A stretch of DNA of 64,000 bases from Lachnospira pectinoschiza. GTDB lineage: Bacteria > Bacillota > Clostridia > Lachnospirales > Lachnospiraceae. The notes beneath the pieces are model-generated. The model worked only from the letters and a program-made list of their open reading frames with translations, did no database searches and was not told the origin of the DNA. Shown one piece after another: positions 51,975-61,635 of the stretch. Both the position numbers and the translations under genes were made by a program. Position 1 is the stretch's first letter; every line of letters starts with the position of its first letter. Location: NCBI RefSeq assembly GCF_020564355.1, contig NZ_JAJCRR010000006.1:62001-126000 (forward strand). Direction: 5' to 3'.

Positions 51975-54321
51975 TGAAAACCGTGGATTAAGCTGCGAAG
52001 AAGCACAAAAAAGGCTGTATGCCGGTTATGGAAATGTACAGGTGAAAAATCAGTCCAAATCTGTCGGACAGATTATTGCCGGTAACATTTTTACATATTT
52101 TAACTTCATATTTGCAGTGTTTACGGCATTGTTAGTTTTTGTAAGGTCATATGTAAATATGACCTTTTTGCCTATTATTGTGTGCAATACAATGATTGGC
52201 ATTGTTCAGGAAATCCGGGCAAAACAGGTGTTAGACAGGCTGACACTGATGAATGAACCTAAAACGCAGGTTGTGCGCAGCGGGCAGATGCTGCAGGTGG
52301 ATTCAGAACAGCTGGTGCTTGGAGACCTTTGCGTTTTTCAGGCAGGAAACCAGATTTGTGCAGATGCAGTTGTTGAGAAAGGCAGTCTGCGTGTCAATGA
52401 AGCACTGATTACAGGTGAAGCGGATGAAGTGGTAAAAAATCCGGGCGATATACTGTATTCCGGCAGTTTTGTTGTTTCAGGAAAAGGATATGCGACACTT
52501 ACAAAAGTGGGACTGTCATCTTTTGCGGCACAGCTGATGTTAGAAGCAAAAGCATCGCGTAAAAATACACAGACGGAAATGATGTGTTCCTTAGACCGTC
52601 TGGTGCGTATCATTGGCATTGCCATTATACCGATTGGAATCCTTCTGTTTTTACAGCAGCATTTTGTCATTGGTTCGACCATACAGGAAAGTGTCGTATC
52701 CATGATTGCATCACTGGTCGGTATGATACCGGAAGGACTGTATCTTTTAGCGAGCATTGCACTGGTTGTCAGTGTCATGCGCCTTGGCAGAAAAAAAGTG
52801 CTGGTTCATGAAATGGCGTGTGTTGAAACGCTGGCGCGGGTCAATGTCCTGTGTGTGGACAAGACGGGAACGATTACGGAAAATAAAATGTCTGTCCGGG
52901 AAATTATTCCGCTGGCAAAAGAGGAAGAAGAAACTTCGCTTCATGCCTTAATTGGAGATGTTGTAGCAAATCTGGATGCGGATAATATCACGATGCAGGC
53001 ATTAAAAGACTATTTTGACGGAAAAAGTGAACGAAAGGCACAAAAAGTCATTCCGTTTTCTTCACAGCGCAAATATTCCGGTGTACGTTTTGAAGAAGGA
53101 CTATATCTGATTGGTGCGCCGGAGCGGCTTCTGGCAGAGCGTTACGGAAAATATGACGTGCAAATTTTGGATAAAATCGACAAAGGTGTGCGTGTACTTG
53201 TATTTGGCAGGTATGGGGAAGAACAGCATTTGTTTGAACCGCTTGCATTTATTTTAGTGAGTAATCCGATCCGAAGGGATGCGCGGGAAACATTTGAATA
53301 TTTTCAGAAAGAAGACGTCTGTATTAAGGTTATATCCGGCGATCATCCCAAAGCAGCGGCGGCAGTTGCAAAAAAGGCAGGGATTGCAGAAGCAGACAGA
53401 TATATTGATGTTTCACAGCTTTCTGATGAAGAACTGGAAAAAGCTGCACCGGTGTATACGGTATTTGGCAGAGTATCGCCGGAACAGAAAAAGAAACTTC
53501 TTTTGGCACTCAAAAAAGCAGGCAATGTTGTTGCCATGACAGGGGACGGTGTCAATGATGTGCTGGCATTAAAAGAAGCGGACTGCAGTATTGCGATGGC
53601 ATCCGGCAGTGAAGCGGCATCCAATGCGGCACAGATTGTTCTTTTGGATTCTGATTTTGCAAGGATGCCGTACGTGGTATTAGAGGGCAGACGCGTGGTC
53701 AACAATATCCAGCGTTCTGCTTCGCTGTTTCTGGTGAAAAATCTGTTTTCTATGTTGATGACACTGTTTACATTTGTGGCAGTCAGTAAATATCCGCTGT
53801 ATCCGACACAGTTGTCTTTTTTGGGAACATTCACCATCGGTACACCGGCATTTTTACTGGCAATGCAGCCGGATAAAAGCCGCATAGAAGGACATTTTTT
53901 AACCAATGTCGTGCTTTTGGCACTGCCTGCGGCACTGACGGATTTTATACTGCTGGCAGTGCTTAACGTTGCAGGAAATTGTGCCGGCATCGGACATGAG
54001 CAGCTTTCTACAATGTGTATCATGATATTGCTGGCTGTCGGAATGGCAGCACTTATAAGAATCTGTATGCCGCTGGATAAAATCAGAACAGGCATCTGTA
54101 TACTGATGGCATCCGGGGCAGTATTCAGTGTGCTGTTTTTAAAGCCGCTGTTCGCATTGTATCCGTTGTCACCGGTATGGGTAATGGTTACGGGGATTTT
54201 AATGGCAGCAGCAGTTCCGGTCTTTGCAGTGATGTGCCGTCTGGTGCTGTTACAGGTTCAAAGGCATGCAAAGCACAGCAAAAAATTCCGCGAACGACTC
54301 GGACGGCACTTTAAATCATGA
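51967..54321 (+). CDS. CtpE-like P-type cation ATPase
   Basis: A 784-aa ion pump. The phosphorylation motif DKTGT has D298 (CVDKTGTITENK), the actuator loop is LITGEADEV, and the hinge is MTGDGVNDVLALKEADC. The phrase PEGLYLLASIALVVSV followed by VHEMACVETLARV matches CtpE-type pumps, implicated in calcium uptake in mycobacteria. There is no heavy-metal-binding N-domain. The ATG at 51967 overlaps the previous stop; the upstream AAGGAG is distant (13 nt), so coupling is likely. The ion is inferred only from family resemblance. Confidence 0.88.
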   Translation: MTNENRGLSCEEAQKRLYAGYGNVQVKNQSKSVGQIIAGNIFTYFNFIFAVFTALLVFVRSYVNMTFLPIIVCNTMIGIVQEIRAKQVLDRLTLMNEPKTQVVRSGQMLQVDSEQLVLGDLCVFQAGNQICADAVVEKGSLRVNEALITGEADEVVKNPGDILYSGSFVVSGKGYATLTKVGLSSFAAQLMLEAKASRKNTQTEMMCSLDRLVRIIGIAIIPIGILLFLQQHFVIGSTIQESVVSMIASLVGMIPEGLYLLASIALVVSVMRLGRKKVLVHEMACVETLARVNVLCVDKTGTITENKMSVREIIPLAKEEEETSLHALIGDVVANLDADNITMQALKDYFDGKSERKAQKVIPFSSQRKYSGVRFEEGLYLIGAPERLLAERYGKYDVQILDKIDKGVRVLVFGRYGEEQHLFEPLAFILVSNPIRRDARETFEYFQKEDVCIKVISGDHPKAAAAVAKKAGIAEADRYIDVSQLSDEELEKAAPVYTVFGRVSPEQKKKLLLALKKAGNVVAMTGDGVNDVLALKEADCSIAMASGSEAASNAAQIVLLDSDFARMPYVVLEGRRVVNNIQRSASLFLVKNLFSMLMTLFTFVAVSKYPLYPTQLSFLGTFTIGTPAFLLAMQPDKSRIEGHFLTNVVLLALPAALTDFILLAVLNVAGNCAGIGHEQLSTMCIMILLAVGMAALIRICMPLDKIRTGICILMASGAVFSVLFLKPLFALYPLSPVWVMVTGILMAAAVPVFAVMCRLVLLQVQRHAKHSKKFRERLGRHFKS

Positions 54322-54357
54322 AATGAAAAAGCGGCAGAGTTAAATCTTACATATGGC

Positions 54358-55377
54358 TTAATATGAAACAGATTCGGCCGCTGCCTGTTTGGAATATGTT
54401 GTGGTGACAAGGTCTTCATAAGGAACATCCGTGTTTGACTCGCCGTAGTTTCGTAAAATATCAGTCAGCAGTGTGAAACTTTCTTTGGAAAATACCGTAT
54501 CGGTTTTCCATGTGTCCTGATTCTGATATCGTGCAACAATGACGGCGATATCGTTTTGGGTATTTTCCGGAAACTGTGGCGCAATTACCGCAGCAATTTC
54601 TTCGGCGGAGTGGGAATTACAGTAGTCAAGCCCTTTTTGAATGGCTCTGGTAAAGCCAGCAATCACATCGGAGTTTTTAGAAAGGAAGCTCTTTTTGGCA
54701 CAATAGGCAGTATATGGCACATAGCCGCTTTCCACGCCCAAAGAAGCCACGACAAATCCGGCGCTTTCCTGTTCCAGAAGTGTTGCGGACGGTTCAAATT
54801 CCACGGTATAATCGGCAATGCCGGACGAAAATGCCGCGGCAGTTGAGCCGAAATCTACGTTTTGAATAATATTGACGTCTTCTTTAGTCAGTCCGTTCTT
54901 TTCTAAAATATATTCCAAAAGCATCTGTGGCATACCACCTGCCCTGCCGCCAAGAATCGTTTTTCCGCGCAGGTTTTCCCATGAAAAATCATCTTCTGCC
55001 GTTCTGGATACCAGAAAGTTGCCGGCGCGCTGTGTCAACTGGGCAAAATTGACGGCGTAATCCGATGCACCCTGTGCGTATACATAGATAGAAGATTCAG
55101 AACCCATAAGGCCAATCTGTGCATCATCTGAAATCAGGGAAGTCATAACGTTGTCAGCGCCGAATCCGGTCACAAGTGTAAGGTCAATGCCTTCTTCCTT
55201 AAAATATCCCAATTCAATTGCCGCGTACTGTGGTGCATAAAAAACGGAGTGCGCAACTTCATTTAAAGTGATGGATGTGCTGCCGGTGCTTTTTGTTTTG
55301 CTGCAGCCCATACATGTACAGCACAGGCAGACAACAGAAATACTGCATAAAATTTTAAGACAGTTCCGATAATTCAT
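54358..55377 (-). CDS. NMT1/SsuA-like solute-binding lipoprotein
   Basis: A 339-aa lipoprotein. A signal peptide ends at a lipobox-like CTCMGC. The mature part follows the NMT1/SsuA pattern: VFYAPQYAAIELGYFKEEGI, then LRGKTILGGRAGGMPQ. The family binds thiamine precursors, sulfonates, nitrate or similar ligands. No permease or ATPase gene is adjacent, so it is an orphan. The ATG at 55377 fits AAAGGA 8 nt upstream; a TTG at 55383 overlaps. It is convergent with the ATPase gene and shares a weak hairpin. Confidence 0.87.
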   Translation of the reverse strand: MNYRNCLKILCSISVVCLCCTCMGCSKTKSTGSTSITLNEVAHSVFYAPQYAAIELGYFKEEGIDLTLVTGFGADNVMTSLISDDAQIGLMGSESSIYVYAQGASDYAVNFAQLTQRAGNFLVSRTAEDDFSWENLRGKTILGGRAGGMPQMLLEYILEKNGLTKEDVNIIQNVDFGSTAAAFSSGIADYTVEFEPSATLLEQESAGFVVASLGVESGYVPYTAYCAKKSFLSKNSDVIAGFTRAIQKGLDYCNSHSAEEIAAVIAPQFPENTQNDIAVIVARYQNQDTWKTDTVFSKESFTLLTDILRNYGESNTDVPYEDLVTTTYSKQAAAESVSY

Positions 55378-55577
55378 AAACAAAATCCTTTGATAGCAGA
55401 GTTATTTTAATATATGAAATAAGGGACCGGAAAGTGAAAAAATATGGAAAAAAAGGTGGCGCTGTGTTATAGTGTAGCTGGTTATGAAATTGTCAAATGA
55501 TTTATAATGATAGGTAATATAAATGTTAAAATTTGTTTTTGACACTTATGTTAAAAAATACAGAATGGAGAATAAAA

Positions 55578-56354
55578 ATGAAGCTGGATATGCATTGCCA
55601 TACAAAAGAGGGGTCAATTGATGCAAAAGTGCCGATTCAGGAATATATCACGAAGCTGGTAAAAGAAGGCTTTGACGGAATGCTGGTAACAGACCACAAC
55701 TCCTATGACGGCTACCGCAAATTTGAAAAGATTGCAAAGAATCTGCATCTGGAAAAGCCGTTTACGGTATTAAAGGGCATTGAGTATGATACAAGGGATG
55801 GCGGTCATGTGATTGCGGTACTGCCGGACTGTATAAATGATGCTTTTATGGAAATCCGTGGAATGACACTGGCGCAGTTAGAAAAGATTGTGCATGAAAG
55901 AGGGGGCATTTTAGGGCTTGCACATCCTTACGGGCCGGGATTTTTTGCATTTACCAATACGCGATTTGGTAAAAAACACAATGAATTCCTGGAAAAATTT
56001 GATTTCGTGGAAACATTTAATGCCTGCACCAGACCGTGGGCAAATGCCTGTGCTGATAATCTGGCAGGCTGTCTGCATAAGCCGAAAGTGGCAGGGTCGG
56101 ATGCACATAAGATGCGCGTAGTCGGGGCAGCATATACAGAATTCACACAAAAAATTGCAAACAACAATGATTTAATCCGGGCAATTAAAGAAGGATGGGT
56201 GCAGGCACAGGGCGGCAGTGTTTTAAAAGAAATGGAAGAGGAGACAAATTTTCTGCTGCAAAAGGCGGCAAATGCAGGGTACTGGGTTTACAATAAACTG
56301 GGAGCATTGTGGAACTGGAAGAAATTGCGCTGGATTAGGAAAAAAATTTTGTAA
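55578..56354 (+). CDS. PHP-domain phosphoesterase
   Basis: A 258-aa metal-dependent phosphoesterase. PHP motifs are DMHCHTKEG, VTDHNSYDGYRKF, GIEYDT, LAHPYGPG and GSDAHKMRVVG; these supply the His/Asp/Glu ligands for three metals. Relatives hydrolyse nucleoside bisphosphates or oligonucleotides, such as YciV-type enzymes. ATGGAG at 55564-55569 supports the ATG at 55578, 45 bp after an upstream in-frame ATG. The gene is monocistronic. The preceding spacer (55384-55577) is AT-rich, and no clear promoter could be fixed. Confidence 0.88.
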   Translation: MKLDMHCHTKEGSIDAKVPIQEYITKLVKEGFDGMLVTDHNSYDGYRKFEKIAKNLHLEKPFTVLKGIEYDTRDGGHVIAVLPDCINDAFMEIRGMTLAQLEKIVHERGGILGLAHPYGPGFFAFTNTRFGKKHNEFLEKFDFVETFNACTRPWANACADNLAGCLHKPKVAGSDAHKMRVVGAAYTEFTQKIANNNDLIRAIKEGWVQAQGGSVLKEMEEETNFLLQKAANAGYWVYNKLGALWNWKKLRWIRKKIL

Positions 56355-56447
56355 TATATGCAAAAAATAAGCAAAAATAAGTATTATTTTTTGTTATTAT
56401 GTGATAAAATACGACTAAGATAAAAGCGAATCAGAGAGGTAATAGAT

Positions 56448-57857
56448 ATGTTTGGAAAAAAGACAGCAAATGGTTATTCAGAAGAAAAGGACTTGCAGCT
56501 GCTTATGCAGGCAATGGATGGTGTGATTGGCGGTAATTATGAAGATATTGATACAAGCGCATTTCAGAATCCGGCATATGGAGAAAAGTTTAATGAACTG
56601 ATTCATGCATATAAGCGTTCCAATAACAATTTTGTAATGCGTCTGAATCAGGCAATGGGTTCAATCGGTGATAACTCTTATGTAAAAAAGACATTAGATC
56701 AGGTTCAGTCCCAGACAGAATCCATCCGGGATATGGAAAATGCAAGCCGTGACATGGAAACATCTATTAACAATATTTCGGAAGCAATGTCACATATCCG
56801 TGAGAATACACATGATGTCATTGCAACCGCTGACAGTAGTACGGAAAATATGAACAACAGCATACAGGTTGTCAATGAGTCTTCTGAAAAGATTCAGGCA
56901 ATCAATGAACAGGTACAGGAATTTCAGGGCAAGATTGATAAAATCGGTGAAATTGTCGATGTGGTAAAGAAGGTTGCAAGCCAGAGTAATCTGCTGGCGT
57001 TAAATGCATCTATTGAAGCTGCAAGAGCAGGAGAAGCAGGAAAGGGCTTTGCAGTCGTTGCTGATCAGGTAAGACAGTTATCCGGCAATACCGCAGAATC
57101 TGCAGAAGACATTGTTAAATATGTAGCAGAACTGCGTACGGATATCGGGGAACTGGCACTTTCCATGAATGAAACAACCTCCAAGCTTGCAGAGGGCAAT
57201 GAAAAGGTAGAACAGTCATTGGAATCAATCCGACAGATGAATCAGCAGATGAATCAGATTAAGGATCGTGTTGACAATGCTTTTGAGGATATTGATACAC
57301 AGACAGACGTAACAAAAGACTTTACAAGGCAGATTGAAAGCATTTCCAAGAGTTATAAAGAACTTTCTGATGACTGTACGGAAATGGGAACGCATGTCTA
57401 TAAAATCGGGCGTTACATTGATACAACAAGAAGTGATATGGTACGTGGATTTGCTGAGATTACACAGCAGGACTGGCTGGATGTATTTATTAATGACCAC
57501 TTTATCCTGATGTGGAGAGTTTATAACAATGCCGTTGATTTTGAGCGGTTAAGAAAAGAACAGCTGAATAATCCGAAGACCTGTAAAATCGGTAAATGGC
57601 TTGCTGCACAGACGAATCCACAGATTACAGGCAGTGCAGAATTTAAAGAAGTTATTGAAACGCATAATAATATCCATAAATATGCGACACTTTCATGGGA
57701 GGCAAAAGACCGTGAGGATATTCAGGGAGCCATGGATTATTTCCAGCAGACATATGATGCATATTATGTTTATAAGAAAGCGGTTGAGAATCTTAAAAAG
57801 CTGCTGGCACGTCTGGGAGAAACAGATAAGACCAATATTGTTGTTTTCACAAATTAG
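56448..57857 (+). CDS. Soluble chemoreceptor with C-terminal zinc-binding CZB domain
   Basis: A 469-aa methyl-accepting protein without any membrane segment. The signalling hairpin tip is [20 protein letters not shown], about residues 175-195. Residues about 345-460 are a CZB domain: DHFILMW, CKIGKWL and HNNIHKYA give the His/Cys zinc ligands. CZB receptors sense zinc or hypochlorous acid. AGAGAGGT precedes the ATG. No other chemotaxis gene is in the window. It would imply a motile cell, in keeping with flagellated Lachnospira-type organisms. Confidence 0.9.
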   Translation: MFGKKTANGYSEEKDLQLLMQAMDGVIGGNYEDIDTSAFQNPAYGEKFNELIHAYKRSNNNFVMRLNQAMGSIGDNSYVKKTLDQVQSQTESIRDMENASRDMETSINNISEAMSHIRENTHDVIATADSSTENMNNSIQVVNESSEKIQAINEQVQEFQGKIDKIGEIVDVVKKVASQSNLLALNASIEAARAGEAGKGFAVVADQVRQLSGNTAESAEDIVKYVAELRTDIGELALSMNETTSKLAEGNEKVEQSLESIRQMNQQMNQIKDRVDNAFEDIDTQTDVTKDFTRQIESISKSYKELSDDCTEMGTHVYKIGRYIDTTRSDMVRGFAEITQQDWLDVFINDHFILMWRVYNNAVDFERLRKEQLNNPKTCKIGKWLAAQTNPQITGSAEFKEVIETHNNIHKYATLSWEAKDREDIQGAMDYFQQTYDAYYVYKKAVENLKKLLARLGETDKTNIVVFTN

Positions 57858-57920
57858 TGCAGCGTGCTTACAGACAGATTAAACAGACAAAATAAAGGCA
57901 AAACGGTTGAAAACCATAAA

Positions 57921-57974
57921 GAACTGTTATAGTATGTATGTTAGGTAGAAACGGTACAGCTATAACAGTTTTTT
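57921..57974 (+). terminator. Terminator after chemoreceptor gene
   Basis: AACTGTTATAG pairs with CTATAACAGTT and is followed by TTTTTT. It ends four bases before the ribosome binding site of the next gene. Confidence 0.85.
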
Positions 57975-57990
57975 AAGTGGAGAGGTGGAT

Positions 57991-59637
57991 ATGGAAGGAA
58001 AGGAAACAGTTTATGTGATTGGACATAAAAATCCGGATACAGATTCTGTATGCTCAGCAATTTGTTATGCAAGACTAAAAGAAAAAATAACAGGACAGCA
58101 TTATGTGGCAAAACGTGCAGGACATTTAAATGAAGAAACGCAGTATGTCATGGATAAACTGGGTGTACAGCCGCCGGAATATATGAAGGATGTCAGACCG
58201 CAGGTGCGGGATATCCAGATTCGAAAAACACCGGGTGTTTCTAAAGAGATTTCAGTAAAAACGGCGTGGACCCTGATGAAAGAGCAGAATGTCGTGACAC
58301 TTCCGGTAACAAAAGAAAATGTGCTGGAAGGACTGATTACGATTGGAGATATAGCAAAATCGTATTTTCAGGTTTATGACAGCACCATTCTTGCAACAGC
58401 CCAGACACGGTATCAGAATATTGTGGATACATTGGAAGGAACGGTTGTTGCAGGGGAAGCAGACGGTATTTTTAAAGAAGGAAAAGTTGTGATTGCGGCG
58501 GCTAACCCGGATATGATGGAAAATTATATCGGGACAGGGGATATTGTTATTTTGGGAAACCGCTATGAGGCACAGCTGTGCGCAATTGAAATGGAGGCAG
58601 GATGCCTGATTATCTGTGAAGGCGCACAGGTGTCAAAGACCATCACAAAAGTGGCAAAGGAACACAACTGTCTGTTAATTACAACTAAATTTGATACATA
58701 TACGGTAGCAAGACTGATTAACCAGAGTATGCCGATACGTTTTCTGATGAAAGAAAAAGAAGGAATTGTCAAATTTCAAACAGAAGACTTTATTGAAGAT
58801 ATCCAGACGGTTATGGCAAAGCTTCGCCACCGGGATTTTCCGGTCGAGGATACACAGGGCAATTATGTGGGGATGATTTCCAGAAGAAATTTACTGGGAG
58901 CAGGAAAGAAAAAATTGATTCTTGTTGACCACAACGAAAGGGGTCAGGCAGTCAATGGCGTTGAAACAGCGGAAATTCTTGAAATTATTGACCATCACCG
59001 GCTGGGGGCAATTCAGACGGTATCACCGGTATTTTTTAGAAACCAGCCGCTTGGCAGTACGGCAACGATTATTTATCATATGTATCAGGAAAATCAGGCG
59101 GAAATTGATAAAAATACAGCGGCGCTGCTGTGTTCGGCAATCATTTCCGATACATTGATTTTTAAATCACCGACGTGTACGTCGGATGACGTGGCAGCGT
59201 GCATGCAGCTGGCAAAAAAGGCAGAGCTGGATATTGAAACATATGGGCGGGAAATGTTCCGTGCCGGAAGCAATTTATCCGGTAAATCTGCAAAAGAAAT
59301 TTTTTATCAGGATTATAAAAAGTTTTCCGTTAACAATGTTGCAATTGGTGTCGGACAGATTAATTCTATGAGTGCGGAGGAGTTAGAAAAAGTAAAACCG
59401 CGTCTGGCAGAATTTATACAGGGCGTTGTACAGGATAACAGTGCGGGAATTGTTTATTTTCTGCTCACTGATATTGTATCGGAATCCTCTGAGGTACTTT
59501 GTGCGGGTAACAATGCCAATGCTGTGATTTATCAGGCGTTTGGCGTAGAAGTAAAGGATGCTTGTGTAAAGCTGCAGGGTGTCGTATCCAGAAAGAAGCA
59601 GTTTTTCCCGGCAATTGTGGAGGCATTACAGCAGTAA
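57991..59637 (+). CDS. Mn-dependent inorganic pyrophosphatase with CBS and DRTGG domains
   Basis: A 548-aa family II pyrophosphatase. The DHH core has GHKNPDTDSVCSA, VDHNERGQAV and IDHHRLGA, then the DHHA2 domain to the end. Inserted regulatory domains lie between: a CBS pair (about 65-125 and 240-305) around a DRTGG domain. Such CBS-containing enzymes are tuned by adenine nucleotides. It drives biosynthesis by removing pyrophosphate. GAGAGGTGG at 57979-57987 favours the ATG at 57991 over a GTG at 57985. Confidence 0.95.
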   Translation: MEGKETVYVIGHKNPDTDSVCSAICYARLKEKITGQHYVAKRAGHLNEETQYVMDKLGVQPPEYMKDVRPQVRDIQIRKTPGVSKEISVKTAWTLMKEQNVVTLPVTKENVLEGLITIGDIAKSYFQVYDSTILATAQTRYQNIVDTLEGTVVAGEADGIFKEGKVVIAAANPDMMENYIGTGDIVILGNRYEAQLCAIEMEAGCLIICEGAQVSKTITKVAKEHNCLLITTKFDTYTVARLINQSMPIRFLMKEKEGIVKFQTEDFIEDIQTVMAKLRHRDFPVEDTQGNYVGMISRRNLLGAGKKKLILVDHNERGQAVNGVETAEILEIIDHHRLGAIQTVSPVFFRNQPLGSTATIIYHMYQENQAEIDKNTAALLCSAIISDTLIFKSPTCTSDDVAACMQLAKKAELDIETYGREMFRAGSNLSGKSAKEIFYQDYKKFSVNNVAIGVGQINSMSAEELEKVKPRLAEFIQGVVQDNSAGIVYFLLTDIVSESSEVLCAGNNANAVIYQAFGVEVKDACVKLQGVVSRKKQFFPAIVEALQQ

Positions 59638-59687
59638 CGGATTTTAGAAAAGCAGAAAAGAAAAATAAAAAGAAAAGAGGAAAACAA

Positions 59688-60560
59688 TTGAAAAAGCTGA
59701 CAAAGGACCAGCCATGCTGGTGCAAGAGTGGAAAGTTATACGGTGAATGCCACATGGATTTTGATAAAAAAATTGAAATGTACAGAAGAAAATTTCATAA
59801 GGTTCCACCGCGGGAAATTATTAAAAATGAAGCACAGTTACAGGGAATGCGTGAAAGCAGCAAGATTAATATTGCAGTACTTGATTATGTGGCAGAACAC
59901 ATTTGTGCAGGTATGACGACAGAAGAAATCGATCAGATGGTTTATCAGAAGACAACGGCAATGGGGGGTATTCCGGCACCGTTAAATTATGAAGGGTTTC
60001 CAAAGAGCGTATGTACTTCCATTAATGAACAGGTGTGCCATGGAATTCCTTCCAATAATGTACAGTTAATTGACGGCGATATTGTCAATGTGGACTGCTC
60101 AACCATTTATAATGGATATTTTTCAGATTCATCCCGGATGTTCTGTATTGGAAATGTTTCCGAAGAAAACCAGAAGCTCGTGCGTGTGGCAAAAGAGTGT
60201 GTGGAGCTGGGCTTACAGCAGGTAAAACCATGGGGACATTTAGGTGATGTGGCACAGGCGATTCAGGACCATGCAAAGGAAAACGGATATTCTGTTGTCC
60301 GTCAGGTCGGTGGTCACGGTATCGGACTGGAATTCCACGAAGCCCCATATGTCAGCTATGTGATAAAAAAAGGCACTGGAATGGTGATGGCACCGGGCAT
60401 GGTATTTACAATTGAACCGATGATTAATATGGGAACAAGTGAGATTTACATTGATGAACAGAATGGCTGGACAATCTATACGGATGATGAAAAGCCGTCA
60501 GCACAGTGGGAAATTATGGTACTTGTAACCAATGACGGATATGAAGTGATGTCGTGGTAA
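59688..60560 (+). CDS. map: Type I methionine aminopeptidase with SEC-C zinc motif
   Basis: A 290-aa enzyme removing N-terminal Met. The N-terminal SEC-C finger is CWCKSGKLYGECH. The metal ligands are in VDCST, FSDSSRMF, GGHGIGLEFHEAP, FTIEPM and WEIMVL. The TTG at 59688 is preferred: AGAGG lies 7 nt before it, and the open frame above has only an ATG inside the previous gene. It follows the pyrophosphatase by 50 bp and probably shares its message. A terminator follows. Confidence 0.93.
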   Translation: MKKLTKDQPCWCKSGKLYGECHMDFDKKIEMYRRKFHKVPPREIIKNEAQLQGMRESSKINIAVLDYVAEHICAGMTTEEIDQMVYQKTTAMGGIPAPLNYEGFPKSVCTSINEQVCHGIPSNNVQLIDGDIVNVDCSTIYNGYFSDSSRMFCIGNVSEENQKLVRVAKECVELGLQQVKPWGHLGDVAQAIQDHAKENGYSVVRQVGGHGIGLEFHEAPYVSYVIKKGTGMVMAPGMVFTIEPMINMGTSEIYIDEQNGWTIYTDDEKPSAQWEIMVLVTNDGYEVMSW

Positions 60561-60576
60561 TAAAAAATGGATAAAA

Positions 60577-60607
60577 AAGCTCCGGATAATGCCGGGGCTT
60601 TTTTTGA
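60577..60607 (+). terminator. Terminator after methionine aminopeptidase
   Basis: AAGCTCCGG pairs with CCGGGGCTT and is followed by seven T residues. Confidence 0.87.
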
Positions 60608-60804
60608 TGGGTGCGCCTGGCGGCGCACGTTTCTAAGTATCACGGACAGAAATCTGATACAAGGCGTACATGGTGGATGAGCTGACTTAGGACAGCAAAG
60701 TCCAAAAGGCAACCGTAACCCATGTATGTAGATCAGGCAAGTAGACGAGGAAAGACTGGCAGTCTTTTAGTGTGGCGGGGCAAAAGAGGGGAAGAACTCT
60801 TTTT
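60608..60804 (+). ncRNA. Candidate structured RNA before cotJA
   Basis: A 200-nt non-coding stretch dense with helices: GTGCGCC/GGCGCAC, GTATCA/TGATAC, TACATGG/CCATGTA enclosing GACTT/AAGTC, AAAGACT/AGTCTTT, and a terminator AAAGAG/CTCTTT with TTTTTGTG. It lies between a terminator and the cotJ operon, with about 45 nt left before cotJA. It may be a riboswitch-like leader or a free small RNA. It did not match the lysine, SAM, TPP, FMN, T-box, 6S or SRP patterns I know. Confidence 0.5.
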
Positions 60805-60849
60805 GTGTGAAATCATATAATAGTATTAAATAAATTATATGGAGTAAGT

Positions 60850-61017
60850 ATGGATTGTATGAATAAAAAAAATCCGCCGCAGGTTGTGGGCATGACATAT
60901 GTGCCATGGCAGCACTGGGGCGAGGTGTATGAACCATGCAGAGCATTAAAATACGGAACATTGTTTCCAATATTAAATAAGCCGTTTGTCGGCTGCAGAT
61001 GCGACAGAAGCCGTTAA
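60850..61017 (+). CDS. cotJA: Spore coat-associated protein CotJA
   Basis: A 55-aa protein. The family core is visible: MTYVPWQHWGEVYEP, then ALKYGTLFPILNKPF. Two CxC-like cysteines (GCRCDRSR) end it. GGAG at 60841-60844 lies 5 nt before the ATG. It is followed by CotJB and CotJC homologues, the standard cotJABC order. In Bacillus these are inner-coat components made in the mother cell. The presence of the operon suggests sporulation ability or its recent loss. Confidence 0.9.
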   Translation: MDCMNKKNPPQVVGMTYVPWQHWGEVYEPCRALKYGTLFPILNKPFVGCRCDRSR

Positions 61018-61107
61018 CGGGCAGAAAGCCGGTTAAAATGCAGAGTGCAGGCAAACAGCGGCATTGCGGACTCTGTGAAACAGTATGCCGCGTATAAAGA
61101 GAGGAGC

Positions 61108-61632
61108 ATGGCAAACGTGAAGGATATGAGAAATCCATATATGCCAGGTAGAGGGGATTCCTGCGGCTGTCAGGGAATCCGGCCGGAGCAGGCAGGCAGT
61201 AAAAATCCTGCCGGTAGAAGGGCAGGAGAAAACTGTCCGTGTACTGACAGAATGGGAAGAGAAATGAGAATGCCAAACAGAATGGAGCATCGTCTGCCAA
61301 TGCAGGGATGCCAGGAGAATATGCGTCTGGTGCCGGAAAACAGAATGTCAGAAAGAAGACTGCAGTCTGTACAGAATCAGCAGTGTAACAAAAGCCGTTA
61401 TATCGCAGATGTGTATGAGCTGGGATTTGTTATGGTGGAAACGGCGCTGTATCTGGATACCCATCCCGATGACGGTGAAGCACTGGCATTTTATGCCGAT
61501 ATGAAGCATCAGTACGCAGAAGCAGTGCGGCTTTACAATGAAAATGTAGGTCCTTTAAGTTTTTATCATGTAACAAATGAAAACTACTGGAACTGGGTTG
61601 CAACACCAATGCCGTGGGAAATGGAGGGTTAA
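61108..61632 (+). CDS. cotJB: CotJB-domain protein with Cys/Arg-rich extension
   Basis: The C-terminal 77 residues (YIADVYELGFVMVETALYLD through the NENYWNWVATPMPWE end) match CotJB. Ahead of them is a 95-residue low-complexity extension rich in Cys, Arg, Met and Pro (GDSCGCQG, ENCPCTDR). Usual CotJB is about 90 aa. The start is uncertain: ATG 61108 is one base from GAGGAG; GTG 61117 is better spaced; ATG 61045 lacks a site. It lies between cotJA and cotJC and ends 3 bp before cotJC. Confidence 0.82.
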   Translation: MANVKDMRNPYMPGRGDSCGCQGIRPEQAGSKNPAGRRAGENCPCTDRMGREMRMPNRMEHRLPMQGCQENMRLVPENRMSERRLQSVQNQQCNKSRYIADVYELGFVMVETALYLDTHPDDGEALAFYADMKHQYAEAVRLYNENVGPLSFYHVTNENYWNWVATPMPWEMEG

Positions 61633-61635
61633 ACG

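Noticed and set aside
53343..54095. 250-codon minus-strand ORF inside the P-type ATPase gene
   Set aside because: Codon pattern is the shadow of the plus-strand gene, which has full P-type motifs.
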